The translations under genes were made by a program, and so were the position numbers. DNA of 26,374 nt from an uncultured Phycisphaerales bacterium. GTDB lineage: Bacteria > Planctomycetota > Phycisphaerae > Sedimentisphaerales > Anaerobacaceae. A model generated the notes under the pieces. The model was not told where the DNA came from. It made no database searches and was given only the letters and a program-made list of their open reading frames with translations. This document shows, one piece after another, positions 8,079-14,533 of this stretch. Position 1 is the first letter of the stretch, and every line of letters begins with the position of its first letter. The stretch covers positions 1 through 26,374 of the forward strand of contig CALEZT010000265.1 in assembly GCA_937927975.1 (NCBI GenBank). Direction: 5' to 3'.

Positions 8079-8305
8079 GAATAGGTATCCTTACCACTTG
8101 GCCTCAAGCCCACATTATGCCGCTTGGCTGGTGCTTGGGGTCGCCAGCGTCAGCGGAGAGGGGAGCACTGTGCTCCCCCTTCCTTATATGCCGCCATCAA
8201 TGGAGAATTTGCCGCGACCAGCGGAAAAAAAGATCCTGTCGCGGGCATATAGGGATAGAATGGCCCCCGACACCACCTCCACGAAGGCGCCTGGGGGAGA
8301 CGGAA
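8079..8305. promoter_or_regulatory. Divergent promoter region between the Ubl operon and the sigma/ImmA triad
   Basis: This 227-bp region separates two diverging gene sets and must hold both promoters. It contains a perfect 19-bp palindrome (8160-8178) and a second inverted repeat with arms TATATGCC at 8185-8192 and GGCATATA at 8244-8251. Clear sigma-70 -35/-10 pairs are not obvious, which fits control by a dedicated sigma factor but does not prove it. Confidence 0.55.
8160..8178. promoter_or_regulatory. Perfect 19-bp palindrome, candidate operator
   Basis: GGGGAGCAC, a central T, then GTGCTCCCC forms an exact dyad between two divergent operons. That is a typical position for a repressor or activator dimer site. 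It has no following T-run for a terminator. Confidence 0.5.
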
Positions 8306-8920
8306 ATGGATAATGTACCGAACCTTACAGACGATCAATGGGCGGAACTGCTGGAACGGCTGACACACCGAGCCTTACGGAAATACCGAAGGCAAGGGTG
8401 GCGGCGCGGTGACCATCGGCGGAACGAATGGGCCGCGCCTGACGGCACTTCCCCTGAGGACGTGGCGCTGGAGGCGATCTCGTTGGTTATGAGTGGTCAG
8501 CGAGAGTACAACGCCTCTACGCAGCCGGACTTCTCCAAGTTCATGCGTTCGGTCGTCGACAGCCTTGTCTACCACATGGGCAAGAAGGCCCACCGCCGCA
8601 AGACCACCAGGATTCCCGTCCGATCGGACGCAGAGAGCGGTGAGATGGTTGAGATCGAATTCCAGGGGAGTGAGCCCGACCCGTTGGACGAATGTCTGGC
8701 ATATGACGTGATGGAGCAGACCAGGGAGATAGTCATGGCGGAAGCCGACGAGGACCCCTTTGTCTTGCGTCTTTTCGAATGCCTGGAGGCAGGTATCACC
8801 AAACGCGTCGAGATAGCGGAGTACTTGGAGATCGACGCGGGGGAGGTGGACAAGGCTCAGAAGCGGTTCCGGCGGAAACTCGACCGAAGATTCTCGGCCG
8901 AGAAGGAGCGGCAGCAATGA
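8306..8920 (+). CDS. ECF-like sigma-70 family RNA polymerase sigma factor
   Basis: This 204-aa protein has a sigma region 2-like segment (SPEDVALEAISLVMSGQREYN, then DFSKFMRSVVDSLVYHM) and a C-terminal helix-turn-helix like region 4 (VLRLFECLEAGITKRVEIAEYL..DAGEVDKAQKRFRRKL). Between them is an acidic linker (EIEFQGSEPDPLDECL). The arrangement fits a divergent ECF-type sigma factor, which would direct RNA polymerase to specific promoters. The start at 8306 was preferred over an upstream ATG because GGGGAGA lies 5-8 nt before it. Its stop overlaps the next gene's start as ATGA. It faces the Ubl operon across a short shared region and probably controls it. The call is moderate: region 2 is diverged, and it could be a sigma-like regulator. 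Confidence 0.65.
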   Translation: MDNVPNLTDDQWAELLERLTHRALRKYRRQGWRRGDHRRNEWAAPDGTSPEDVALEAISLVMSGQREYNASTQPDFSKFMRSVVDSLVYHMGKKAHRRKTTRIPVRSDAESGEMVEIEFQGSEPDPLDECLAYDVMEQTREIVMAEADEDPFVLRLFECLEAGITKRVEIAEYLEIDAGEVDKAQKRFRRKLDRRFSAEKERQQ

Positions 8921-9357
8921 AGAGCATTGGCGAATACGATGAACGAGTTTGGAGCCAGTTCTTTGACTTCATCTTCCCGGATGAACAGGAGCTGACTCGT
9001 GAGCAGGTTCAAACCGAGCTTCGGGACTCTGGCATCGATATGCGTCCGGCGCTGAGCAAGCTGCAAGGGATGCTGCAGAAGAGCCGGGAGGCCGAGGCTG
9101 GGAGGGCGGCGCTTGAGTCTGCGAGGAAGTCGCGACCTTCGGTCGTCGCTCGGCTGATGGGATTGGAGGTACCGTCTGGTTCGGAGATACGCCAGAAGCT
9201 CCAGGAAATGATCCAGAGCCGGTTGACGGGGCCACAACAAGCCGTATACGCCCGAAAGCTGGAAGATGCAGCAAGCGATGACGACCTTCGTTCGCTTCTC
9301 GAGGATATCGCTCGCCTCGACGCTTTATCCGGGGACAGAGAAGATGACGACACGTAA
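8917..9357 (+). CDS. Unknown 146-aa protein between sigma factor and ImmA peptidase
   Basis: I do not recognise this family. The protein is mostly helical and charged, starting MKSIGEYDERVWSQFFDF. It has a segment that may form a short helix-rich domain (LTREQVQTELRDSGIDM), a basic stretch (ALESARKSRPSVVARLMGL) and an acidic tail ending DREDDDT. It overlaps the sigma gene by 4 nt (ATGA) and the metallopeptidase gene by 14 nt, so the three are translated as a unit. Position suggests an anti-sigma factor or a substrate of the peptidase, by analogy with systems in which an ImmA/IrrE protease cuts a regulator. That is inference only. Confidence 0.7.
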   Translation: MKSIGEYDERVWSQFFDFIFPDEQELTREQVQTELRDSGIDMRPALSKLQGMLQKSREAEAGRAALESARKSRPSVVARLMGLEVPSGSEIRQKLQEMIQSRLTGPQQAVYARKLEDAASDDDLRSLLEDIARLDALSGDREDDDT

Positions 9358-10135
9358 CGTCCGCAGAGCGATCGCCGTTGCCGAAGGAGAGCGGCTGTGG
9401 CAGATCTACGGGTTCTCATCGCCTGAGGATCTCGTCCTGGAAGACGTGGCGTATGCCAGGGGCGTTGTCGTTACCGACGGTCGCCTGGACAAGATGGAAG
9501 CAAGGCTCATCCGAAAGGGAACCAAGGGCTTGATTCGCGTCAAGACCGGATTGCCGGAAGCGGGCAGACGTCGCTTCGCGATCGCACATGAACTCGGGCA
9601 CTGGGAGCTGCACAAGAACGTCTCACAGCTTTTTGCCTGCACGAGCGATGATATGGTCGCGACGTATAAGGTGAGCCAATACGAAGCAGAAGCCAACTAT
9701 TTCGCTTCTGCGCTGCTGATGCCGGATTTCCTGTTCCGCAAGGCTGCCAACTCCATGAAGCTGTCCTTTGCCAGCCTGTCCAGCCTGGCGACAATCTTTG
9801 GCACCTCTCTTACAGCTACGGGTATACGCTACGTTGAGACCAGCGACGACTACGTTGCCATTGTCGTCTCACAAGACGGCCGTGTCAGATGGTGGCGTGG
9901 CAGTGATCTGTTCGAGGAGAAATTCTGGATCGAGTGTCGGTCACGGCTGTCTGCCGACACGGTCGCGAGTTCGATCGATTCTTCATCGGGAACGGCCCGT
10001 ACGCCGAAATCAGACATCGTAGACATCGACGCCTGGTCGGATCGAGGCAGCGGGACGGAATGCAGGTCCTTCGTCGAGGAATCCGCCTACATGGCCAGCT
10101 GCGGTCAAGTCCTGACTCTCCTGCGACTGCCGTAG
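9344..10135 (+). CDS. ImmA/IrrE family metallo-endopeptidase
   Basis: This 263-aa protein carries the gluzincin zinc motif HELGH at 82-86, within RRRFAIAHELGHWELHK, and the downstream ligand segment YEAEANYFASALLMP at about 113-127. These are the hallmarks of ImmA/IrrE (DUF955) peptidases. Family members cleave a DNA-binding repressor after DNA damage or another stress, turning on mobile elements or repair genes. The C-terminal half (about 160-263) is a variable sensor-like region. The start ATG at 9344 lies inside the previous gene. It probably cleaves the 146-aa protein or a separate repressor to release the sigma factor. The peptidase call is secure; the target is unknown. Confidence 0.87.
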   Translation: MTTRNVRRAIAVAEGERLWQIYGFSSPEDLVLEDVAYARGVVVTDGRLDKMEARLIRKGTKGLIRVKTGLPEAGRRRFAIAHELGHWELHKNVSQLFACTSDDMVATYKVSQYEAEANYFASALLMPDFLFRKAANSMKLSFASLSSLATIFGTSLTATGIRYVETSDDYVAIVVSQDGRVRWWRGSDLFEEKFWIECRSRLSADTVASSIDSSSGTARTPKSDIVDIDAWSDRGSGTECRSFVEESAYMASCGQVLTLLRLP

Positions 10136-10778
10136 GAAGTATGGCGACACGGCTTCCGGCCCCAGATAGAGGACGTGTGTACCGTCAAGCCGTCTTGAAA
10201 CCACCTGTACCTGTCAAGCGCCAATGAGACCACCCAGGGCACCGCCCTATTCCCTTTGATTACGGGCACTTACGTCCCCGAAGCTGCGCACTGGCATTTT
10301 GCCTGCGTCTGACGCTATAATGCCTCAATATCTCACATGCACAGCAACAATTCTCTCCTTGCGGTCGGGCACAGGCACCCAAACCCTCTGCCCCCTGCCA
10401 CCTCGGTCCTACACGTAGCATCTCCTGAAACCGTTCTCACGCCCAATTTGGTCGATCCAAGCCGGTCCCGCCGCCGCTTGACAGGCACACATTGTCCCGG
10501 CCCGTGCCGCCCACTCTTTTCTACTCCTTGAAGGGGTCTCCAACGCAATCTGCCGCATTGGAGGGCCCCAACCCCCGGGGTCCAGTGCCGGTGATCCACG
10601 CGGAGGATCGGCATCAGAGCGGAATCGCAGGAACTCGCAATTGGTGAGATCTGATGAAAGACGTGCGTAATAGGTTAATCCGAGCCGGTCGATTTGCAAC
10701 AGAATCTGCAACAGACATGCGCGTCTGGGCTACGGTTCGGCTTCGGTTGCGCTTCGGTCAGCATCCTAAGTCCTTATT
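10136..10778. other. Gene-free spacer between ImmA gene and integration module
   Basis: About 640 bases with no supported coding region. Open frames on both strands are short, low in family-like signal and overlap each other. I see no clear terminator after the ImmA gene. This is the presumed junction between older flanking DNA and the integrated island starting near 10825. Confidence 0.5.
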
Positions 10779-12116
10779 TTACAAGCGTAACACGTTTATT
10801 GACAAGTACTTACAAACGACATCTTCGAACTGTCGATCCGAAGGTTGAGGGTTCGAGACCCTTCGGCCTCGTTCTTTAAGTGTAGGGCCAGCAAGCACTT
10901 GTGCTCGCTGGCCTTCTTCGTTTCGAGGGTCAAACTGGGGCGCGTGCCAAGTGCGCGCCAAAACCGGACCAAGGGCGGCATCACTCGCTTGCCGAGCGCG
11001 ATCCACCAAATCATCCGCGACGGCCAAGTAGAACCGGTGGGTCGTCTCGAATTTCGAGTGCCCAGCCAGCCGCATGACCTCGTACTCCTTGAGGCCCATG
11101 CTAAACCAGTTCGTCAGGGCCGTGCTTCTGAGGTCGTGGAATCTCCCATCGGCGACACCGGCCCGTTTGCGAATCGCGGTGAACTGCGGCCGGAAGTTGT
11201 TGATCACCTTCAGCCGAGAGTCGGAATAGGTCCAATGCCCTGCCGCTCGACGCTTCTGGATTTGGTCGTACCGCTCCGGGGGCACGAAAACATAAGGGTA
11301 GCCCTCCGGCCGACTCGCCTGCAGATCGGCAAGCTGGGAAAGTACGGCCGGGGTCAGCCCCAAGGTGCGACGGTCCGTGTCTTTGACCCGCCAGAGCCAA
11401 GTCTCGGCGGAATTCGTCTTCGGCTGGACTTCGACAACACCGGCATTGAAGTCGATGTCGCCCCAGACAAGATTGAGCATCTCGCTCTTTCGCATTCCGG
11501 TAACGAGACCGAAGGCAATGAGCAAATCCCATTGCACGACCCAGCGGTCCCGCACTTCGAGCGATGACCGCAACAAACGGTCGCACTCGTCGCGGCTGTA
11601 GACCCTTACCTTCTTCTTCGGCGTCTTCGGCTGCCTGATGCGTGCCAAAGGGTTCTGGTCAAGCTGGCCACGATCAACAGCCAACTGGAAGAAACGCTTG
11701 AGGTGCCGAATCTTCTTGGCCACGGTGCCCGCGCTGTCGCCAGCATCGAGTCGGGCCTGCAGGAACCGCTCGGCATGCTTGTGGGCGATGCTTTGGTAGT
11801 CGAGATCGCCCACGACCTGGATGAAATCCGTCATGGCAGCCGCGTACTCCGCGCGCGTACTCTCGCGGATCTGATCGCCAGTGCGAGTCAAGCTGTCCTC
11901 GGTGAAGTCGGTCAACTTCATGGATTGCGGCTCTACAAACCCCATGCGCAGTTCGCGTTCCTTCTGGGTTCTTTCGAGTTCAGCTTTGCGGCTATCCGCA
12001 TGCCCCAGAGAAACCCGGTGCCGGAGACCATTCACATCAACGTAGTCGAGCATATAAACAAACTCTGTGCCGTCGCGTGACGGCCGTGTTCTGAGCCTTA
12101 CCAGCTTCTTGGGCAT
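10779..12116 (-). CDS. int: Tyrosine-family site-specific integrase
   Basis: This 445-aa phage-type integrase has an N-terminal arm/SAM-like region (about 65-155) and a catalytic domain with all key residues: R209 in VTGMRKSEM, H327 and R330 in FHDLR, H353 in LAGHS and the nucleophile Y363 in HRFYLAV. It catalyses recombination between element and host att sites. AAAGGAGG lies about 9 nt before the ATG at 12116. About the last 35 residues (after LAGPTLKERG) are encoded by a hairpin and the tRNA remnant, so the tail reflects the insertion site rather than integrase function. The gene points at that att site, as is usual for tRNA-targeting islands. Confidence 0.92.
   Translation of the reverse strand: MPKKLVRLRTRPSRDGTEFVYMLDYVDVNGLRHRVSLGHADSRKAELERTQKERELRMGFVEPQSMKLTDFTEDSLTRTGDQIRESTRAEYAAAMTDFIQVVGDLDYQSIAHKHAERFLQARLDAGDSAGTVAKKIRHLKRFFQLAVDRGQLDQNPLARIRQPKTPKKKVRVYSRDECDRLLRSSLEVRDRWVVQWDLLIAFGLVTGMRKSEMLNLVWGDIDFNAGVVEVQPKTNSAETWLWRVKDTDRRTLGLTPAVLSQLADLQASRPEGYPYVFVPPERYDQIQKRRAAGHWTYSDSRLKVINNFRPQFTAIRKRAGVADGRFHDLRSTALTNWFSMGLKEYEVMRLAGHSKFETTHRFYLAVADDLVDRARQASDAALGPVLARTWHAPQFDPRNEEGQRAQVLAGPTLKERGRRVSNPQPSDRQFEDVVCKYLSINVLRL
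10825..10871 (+). repeat. tRNA 3'-end remnant, likely att site
   Basis: The sequence folds as the 3' half of a tRNA. An anticodon arm (stem TCGAA/TCCGA with one A-C mismatch, loop CTGTCGA) is followed by a variable loop AGGTT, a T-arm (GAGGG, loop TTCGAGA, CCCTT), a 7-nt acceptor strand CGGCCTC and a G discriminator. No D-arm or 5' acceptor strand precedes it, and CCA is absent. A tRNA 3' end beside an integrase gene is the classic product of island integration. If the reading is right, the anticodon would be GTC. No second copy was found rightward within the window. Confidence 0.65.
10886..10913. terminator. Strong hairpin with T-rich 3' flank
   Basis: GGCCAGC-a-AGCAC and GTGCT-c-GCTGGCC pair around a TT loop, with a single A/C mismatch. 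On the plus strand it is followed by TTCTTCGTTT. It lies inside the integrase 3' end, just past the tRNA remnant. It may be the original tRNA gene's terminator, copied with the att site. Confidence 0.5.
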
Positions 12117-12206
12117 ATCGTCATGCCTCCTTTCTGTCTGGCCTTAGCTGGTAAGACCGGTCCGCCTCCATAATACGGCGGACCCTCGGCGATGTGGATC
12201 GAAAAA

Positions 12207-12470
12207 TCACTGGCGCTCCTTTTCAACCTTGTCCAGTATCCACTGCCGGACAGCTTCAAGCGGATACAAGGGCGTTTTGCAAATATGGATGCACGGCAGG
12301 CCGTGCATTCGCTTGAGGTTCTCGATCACATTGTGGTAGTTGGCGGCACTGCTGATTTCCGGTATGCGGAGTAGGTTGATTAGCTCATTCTCGGTCAGCA
12401 GGATAGGGAAGGCGTGAGAGGCTGTCGCTGAGAGAACGGTGCTTCCGTCTTCTTTGTCGGCCGTATGCAT
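12207..12470 (-). CDS. Excisionase-like small DNA-binding protein
   Basis: An 87-aa protein with a winged-helix, excisionase-like layout: LTENELINLLRIPE forms a first helix, LKRMHGLPCIHICKTPLYPLEAVRQWI gives the recognition helix, wing and the R.WI closing motif typical of AlpA/Xis proteins. Such proteins bend att DNA and set the direction of integrase action. Its ribosome-binding site AAGGAG is embedded in the last codons of the methyltransferase gene, and the integrase follows 90 nt downstream. The MTase-xis-int order indicates one small operon. Confidence 0.7.
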   Translation of the reverse strand: MHTADKEDGSTVLSATASHAFPILLTENELINLLRIPEISSAANYHNVIENLKRMHGLPCIHICKTPLYPLEAVRQWILDKVEKERQ

Positions 12471-12472
12471 AC

Positions 12473-13117
12473 CTACTCCTTACGTAGACGGCTATACCCC
12501 GCCGGGACGCATGTGTAGATGTCTCCCAAAGGTGAGAAAGCCGTGGCAAACCGATCCGGTCTGTCGCCTAGATAGACCACAACAGAGGGGAATGGGGCAG
12601 AGTTTTGGGCATCGCCAAACTTAAGACGACCAGTGACAAAACACTTGGGGTATGGCCGCAACACTCGGAACCACTGGGTATCAGTGCGGGCCGGTAGAAG
12701 AGCAATAGCCTCGCGAACGGATCCCGCCTGATAGGCGTCGTGTAGTTTGCGTATCCAGGCCCCGATTTCCCGCCCATAGGGCGGATTCATATAGACACGG
12801 CCCGCCCATGTCTGCTTCAAGCCGTCCTCCTGTTTCGTATAGTGCCTCTTGGCCGGAACGTTGGGACGGACCTTTGAGTTGCTGCAGGGGTCCATGTCGA
12901 TGGAGCCAAGTACGTCCAGCACGTAATCGACGATGTGACTCGGCGTGTTCCATTCGGGGCTTGCACTTGAGTAGAAGACGCCAAGCCGTCTGTCATTGCC
13001 AATCTGGGGCACTTCGGCTCCCATGCTGGCCGCTGCGGAAAACGACTTGTGACTGGTCCTGACCACATACTCATTATCCGGAAACGCCGCACAATAGTCC
13101 CAGACACGTGAGGGCAC
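12473..13117 (-). CDS. Phage-type DNA N6-adenine methyltransferase (Dam-like)
   Basis: This 214-aa protein matches the phage N-6-adenine methyltransferase family. It has EWNTPSHIVDYVLDVLG, IDMDPCSN (SAM-binding side), DGLKQTWAGRVYMNPPYGREIGAWI with the catalytic NPPY motif, and LLPARTDTQWF. It transfers a methyl group from SAM to adenine in DNA, often to shield phage or island DNA from restriction. The start is uncertain: 13117 is a GTG with no good ribosome-binding site, and an in-frame ATG at residue 32 (13024) would leave the family domain complete. It heads the MTase-xis-int cluster and sits close to the divergent structured-RNA region. Confidence 0.87.
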   Translation of the reverse strand: MPSRVWDYCAAFPDNEYVVRTSHKSFSAAASMGAEVPQIGNDRRLGVFYSSASPEWNTPSHIVDYVLDVLGSIDMDPCSNSKVRPNVPAKRHYTKQEDGLKQTWAGRVYMNPPYGREIGAWIRKLHDAYQAGSVREAIALLPARTDTQWFRVLRPYPKCFVTGRLKFGDAQNSAPFPSVVVYLGDRPDRFATAFSPLGDIYTCVPAGYSRLRKE

Positions 13118-13245
13118 ATAAGAGGCAGTTTGAAGTCAAATAGAGGCAGAAAGAGCCACTTGGCGTGGAGAAGACCATCTTGCGTCCCGATGGACCCGAA
13201 TAGGTGCGTCAGTCTCGACGGAGGGTGAAGATGACTAAGGTTTCA

Positions 13246-13301
13246 GTTTGCGTTATCCTGGTGGCGATGAAACAGTGTTTCATCGGCGTCAGGACGCAAA
13301 C
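13246..13301 (+). ncRNA. Long near-continuous hairpin upstream of domain V
   Basis: GTTTGCGT pairs with ACGCAAAC, CCTG with CAGG, and CGATGAAAC with GTTTCATCG around an AGT loop. That gives about 21 bp of stem in 56 nt. It may be part of the structured RNA or a separate regulatory hairpin near the methyltransferase start. Confidence 0.5.
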
Positions 13302-13405
13302 ATGTGGACTGGCAACATCAATGTGAACTCCGACACCCGGTAAACCCGGCCTCACCAGCCAGGCTAAGGGGGCGGTCTCATCAACCGTCATGTTGGAGGC
13401 ACGTA

Positions 13406-13439
13406 GAGCCGGATGCATCGAGAGATGCTCGTCCGGTTC
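13406..13439 (+). ncRNA. Group II intron domain V
   Basis: This 34-nt element has every hallmark of domain V, the catalytic core of group II introns. It starts GAGCC with the AGC triad at 13407-13409. An 8-bp lower stem pairs GAGCCGGA with TCCGGTTC. A two-nucleotide CG bulge lies on the 3' side at 13430-13431. An upper stem GCATC/GATGC is capped by a GAGA (GNRA) tetraloop at 13420-13423. One U-U mismatch replaces the usual pair beside the bulge. No reverse-transcriptase gene precedes it. Confidence 0.82.
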
Positions 13440-14340
13440 GAGGGAGGCTGCTGTAAGTAAACCTCGTCAAGAGTCAATCTACAGCTTCTATCCCATGCTT
13501 TGGCGGAATACGGGCGACCGAGACAGACCGGGCTTAGGCCCGGCCGTGGTGCTCGAATGGGTGATGCCGACGAAGTCGGCTAATCCCTCCGGGGGGTTCG
13601 GAACGAAGGATGCCTTCGGTTCGTTCAACCTGGGCCGCCGTGGGGAGCCTGCACGTGGTGACGCGTGCAGCCGGGCCAATGACAAGGCTCGGTGTTCGGC
13701 TGAAAAGGCCGACAGTGAATAGCTCAACCATGAAAGGGGCGTAAGGCCCTTGGCGGTAAGCGCAAGCGGAGACGGTGCCGAACAGCGTTAGAAAGACCTT
13801 TCCTGGCGGGTAAGGGAGAGCTTCTAGATTCTGCTCCCAGAAATCGCTCGGAGCCCATCCGAGTGGAAACTATGCCGGGGCGGGAGCCCTGGACATACAG
13901 GAACTGGTCAAGCGACGTGACCGCTCGTGCGAAGAGTAGCACTAATCGGGGAAGGACTGAGGCTGCCGGCGTGATACCCGGTGCCCGTATGTCAGACGGG
14001 TGTTTCAAAGGCCTTAGTCCGGGAGAGTGCTGCAAGTAGAAGTCCCTGCGGGGAACGAGTCCATGGCAAGGCAGTCATGGGCCGCTGGAGTGCTGACGGG
14101 TGGTGCCGGGCACAGATCCACGACGAAAGCAGCGACGTGCATCTTTTTCACATTGATGAGTCTGTAGGCGGCTTGCCTGCGTGTGCAGGCGGGCCGCCGG
14201 TGCCTCGGAAGAGGACCACATGGTCAGAGCAGACCGCGCCGGAAGGCCGGTCTGCTCTGGCAGCGTTCTGGTGTTGCCGGAGTGGATTGCAGATCCATGA
14301 AGGTTCAGCAGCCGCTACGTCTATGAATTGCGATTCCACC
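13406..14340 (+). ncRNA. Candidate circularly permuted group II intron or large structured RNA
   Basis: Domain V comes first, followed by a possible domain VI (GAGG..AAACCTC region, about 13440-13482, ending in CTAC as a possible 3' splice site). Some 850 nt of densely base-paired sequence follow, which could hold domains I-IV. In normal group II introns domain V lies at the 3' end; the reverse order is known from circularly permuted bacterial group II introns, which release an RNA circle instead of ligating flanking exons. The 5' splice site is not located: GTGCG at 13926 and GTGAA near 13711 are both possible. The right limit is set at the last big hairpins and is approximate. The alternative is a truncated intron 3' end beside an unrelated structured RNA. 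Confidence 0.45.
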
Positions 14341-14483
14341 ATTAAAGGAATTTAGCAGGCCAGGATGAAGCAGGCGCAAAAGGTTGTTGCGGCATCTCCA
14401 GTACAGGTGCCGCTGAAGGTTCTTCGAGTGCATCGATGCAACAGGGTTGAAAGGAGATGATTCACTTGCGTGACACGGCTTTG

Positions 14484-14507
14484 GGGAATTGTGCCTTAAC
14501 AATTCCC
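14484..14507 (+). promoter_or_regulatory. Leader hairpin just upstream of the 14534 gene
   Basis: GGGAATTGT and ACAATTCCC form a perfect 9-bp stem around GCCTTA, followed by ACCTTTTAAG. The ribosome-binding site GGAGGTG starts about 15 nt later. It could be a weak intrinsic terminator acting as an attenuator, or the 3' end of the upstream RNA. Confidence 0.5.
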
Positions 14508-14533
14508 ACCTTTTAAGCAGTTGGAGGTGAACC

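Larger units (their letters stand above)
13118..14533. other. 1.4-kb non-coding stretch rich in stable RNA hairpins
   Basis: No supported protein gene lies here; the open frames present are short and overlap hairpins. The stretch holds a long hairpin at 13246-13301, a group II intron domain V at 13406-13439, many perfect short stems between 13500 and 14100 (for example GCCGAC/GTCGGC, CTGCACG/CGTGCAG, CTCGGA/TCCGAG), two very stable hairpins at 14167-14198 and 14225-14259, and a hairpin at 14484-14507. It ends at the ribosome-binding site of the 14534 gene. Confidence 0.75.

Noticed and set aside
10825..10871. Intact tRNA gene
   Set aside because: No D-arm or 5' acceptor strand precedes the anticodon arm, and one anticodon-stem pair is mismatched. 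It is only the 3' portion.
13204..13484. Complete short group II intron starting at GTGCG and ending after domain VI
   Set aside because: Only about 200 nt precede domain V, too little for domains I to IV, and no domain I features were seen there.
14225..14259. Hairpin AGAGCAGACC...GGTCTGCTCT with a GGAA loop as a second domain V
   Set aside because: The internal loop is on the wrong side and the GAGC start lacks the two-nucleotide 3' bulge. It is a stable hairpin but not domain V.
13390..14355. Short open frames on both strands inside the RNA region
   Set aside because: They overlap domain V and strong hairpins, lack ribosome-binding sites and show no family resemblance.
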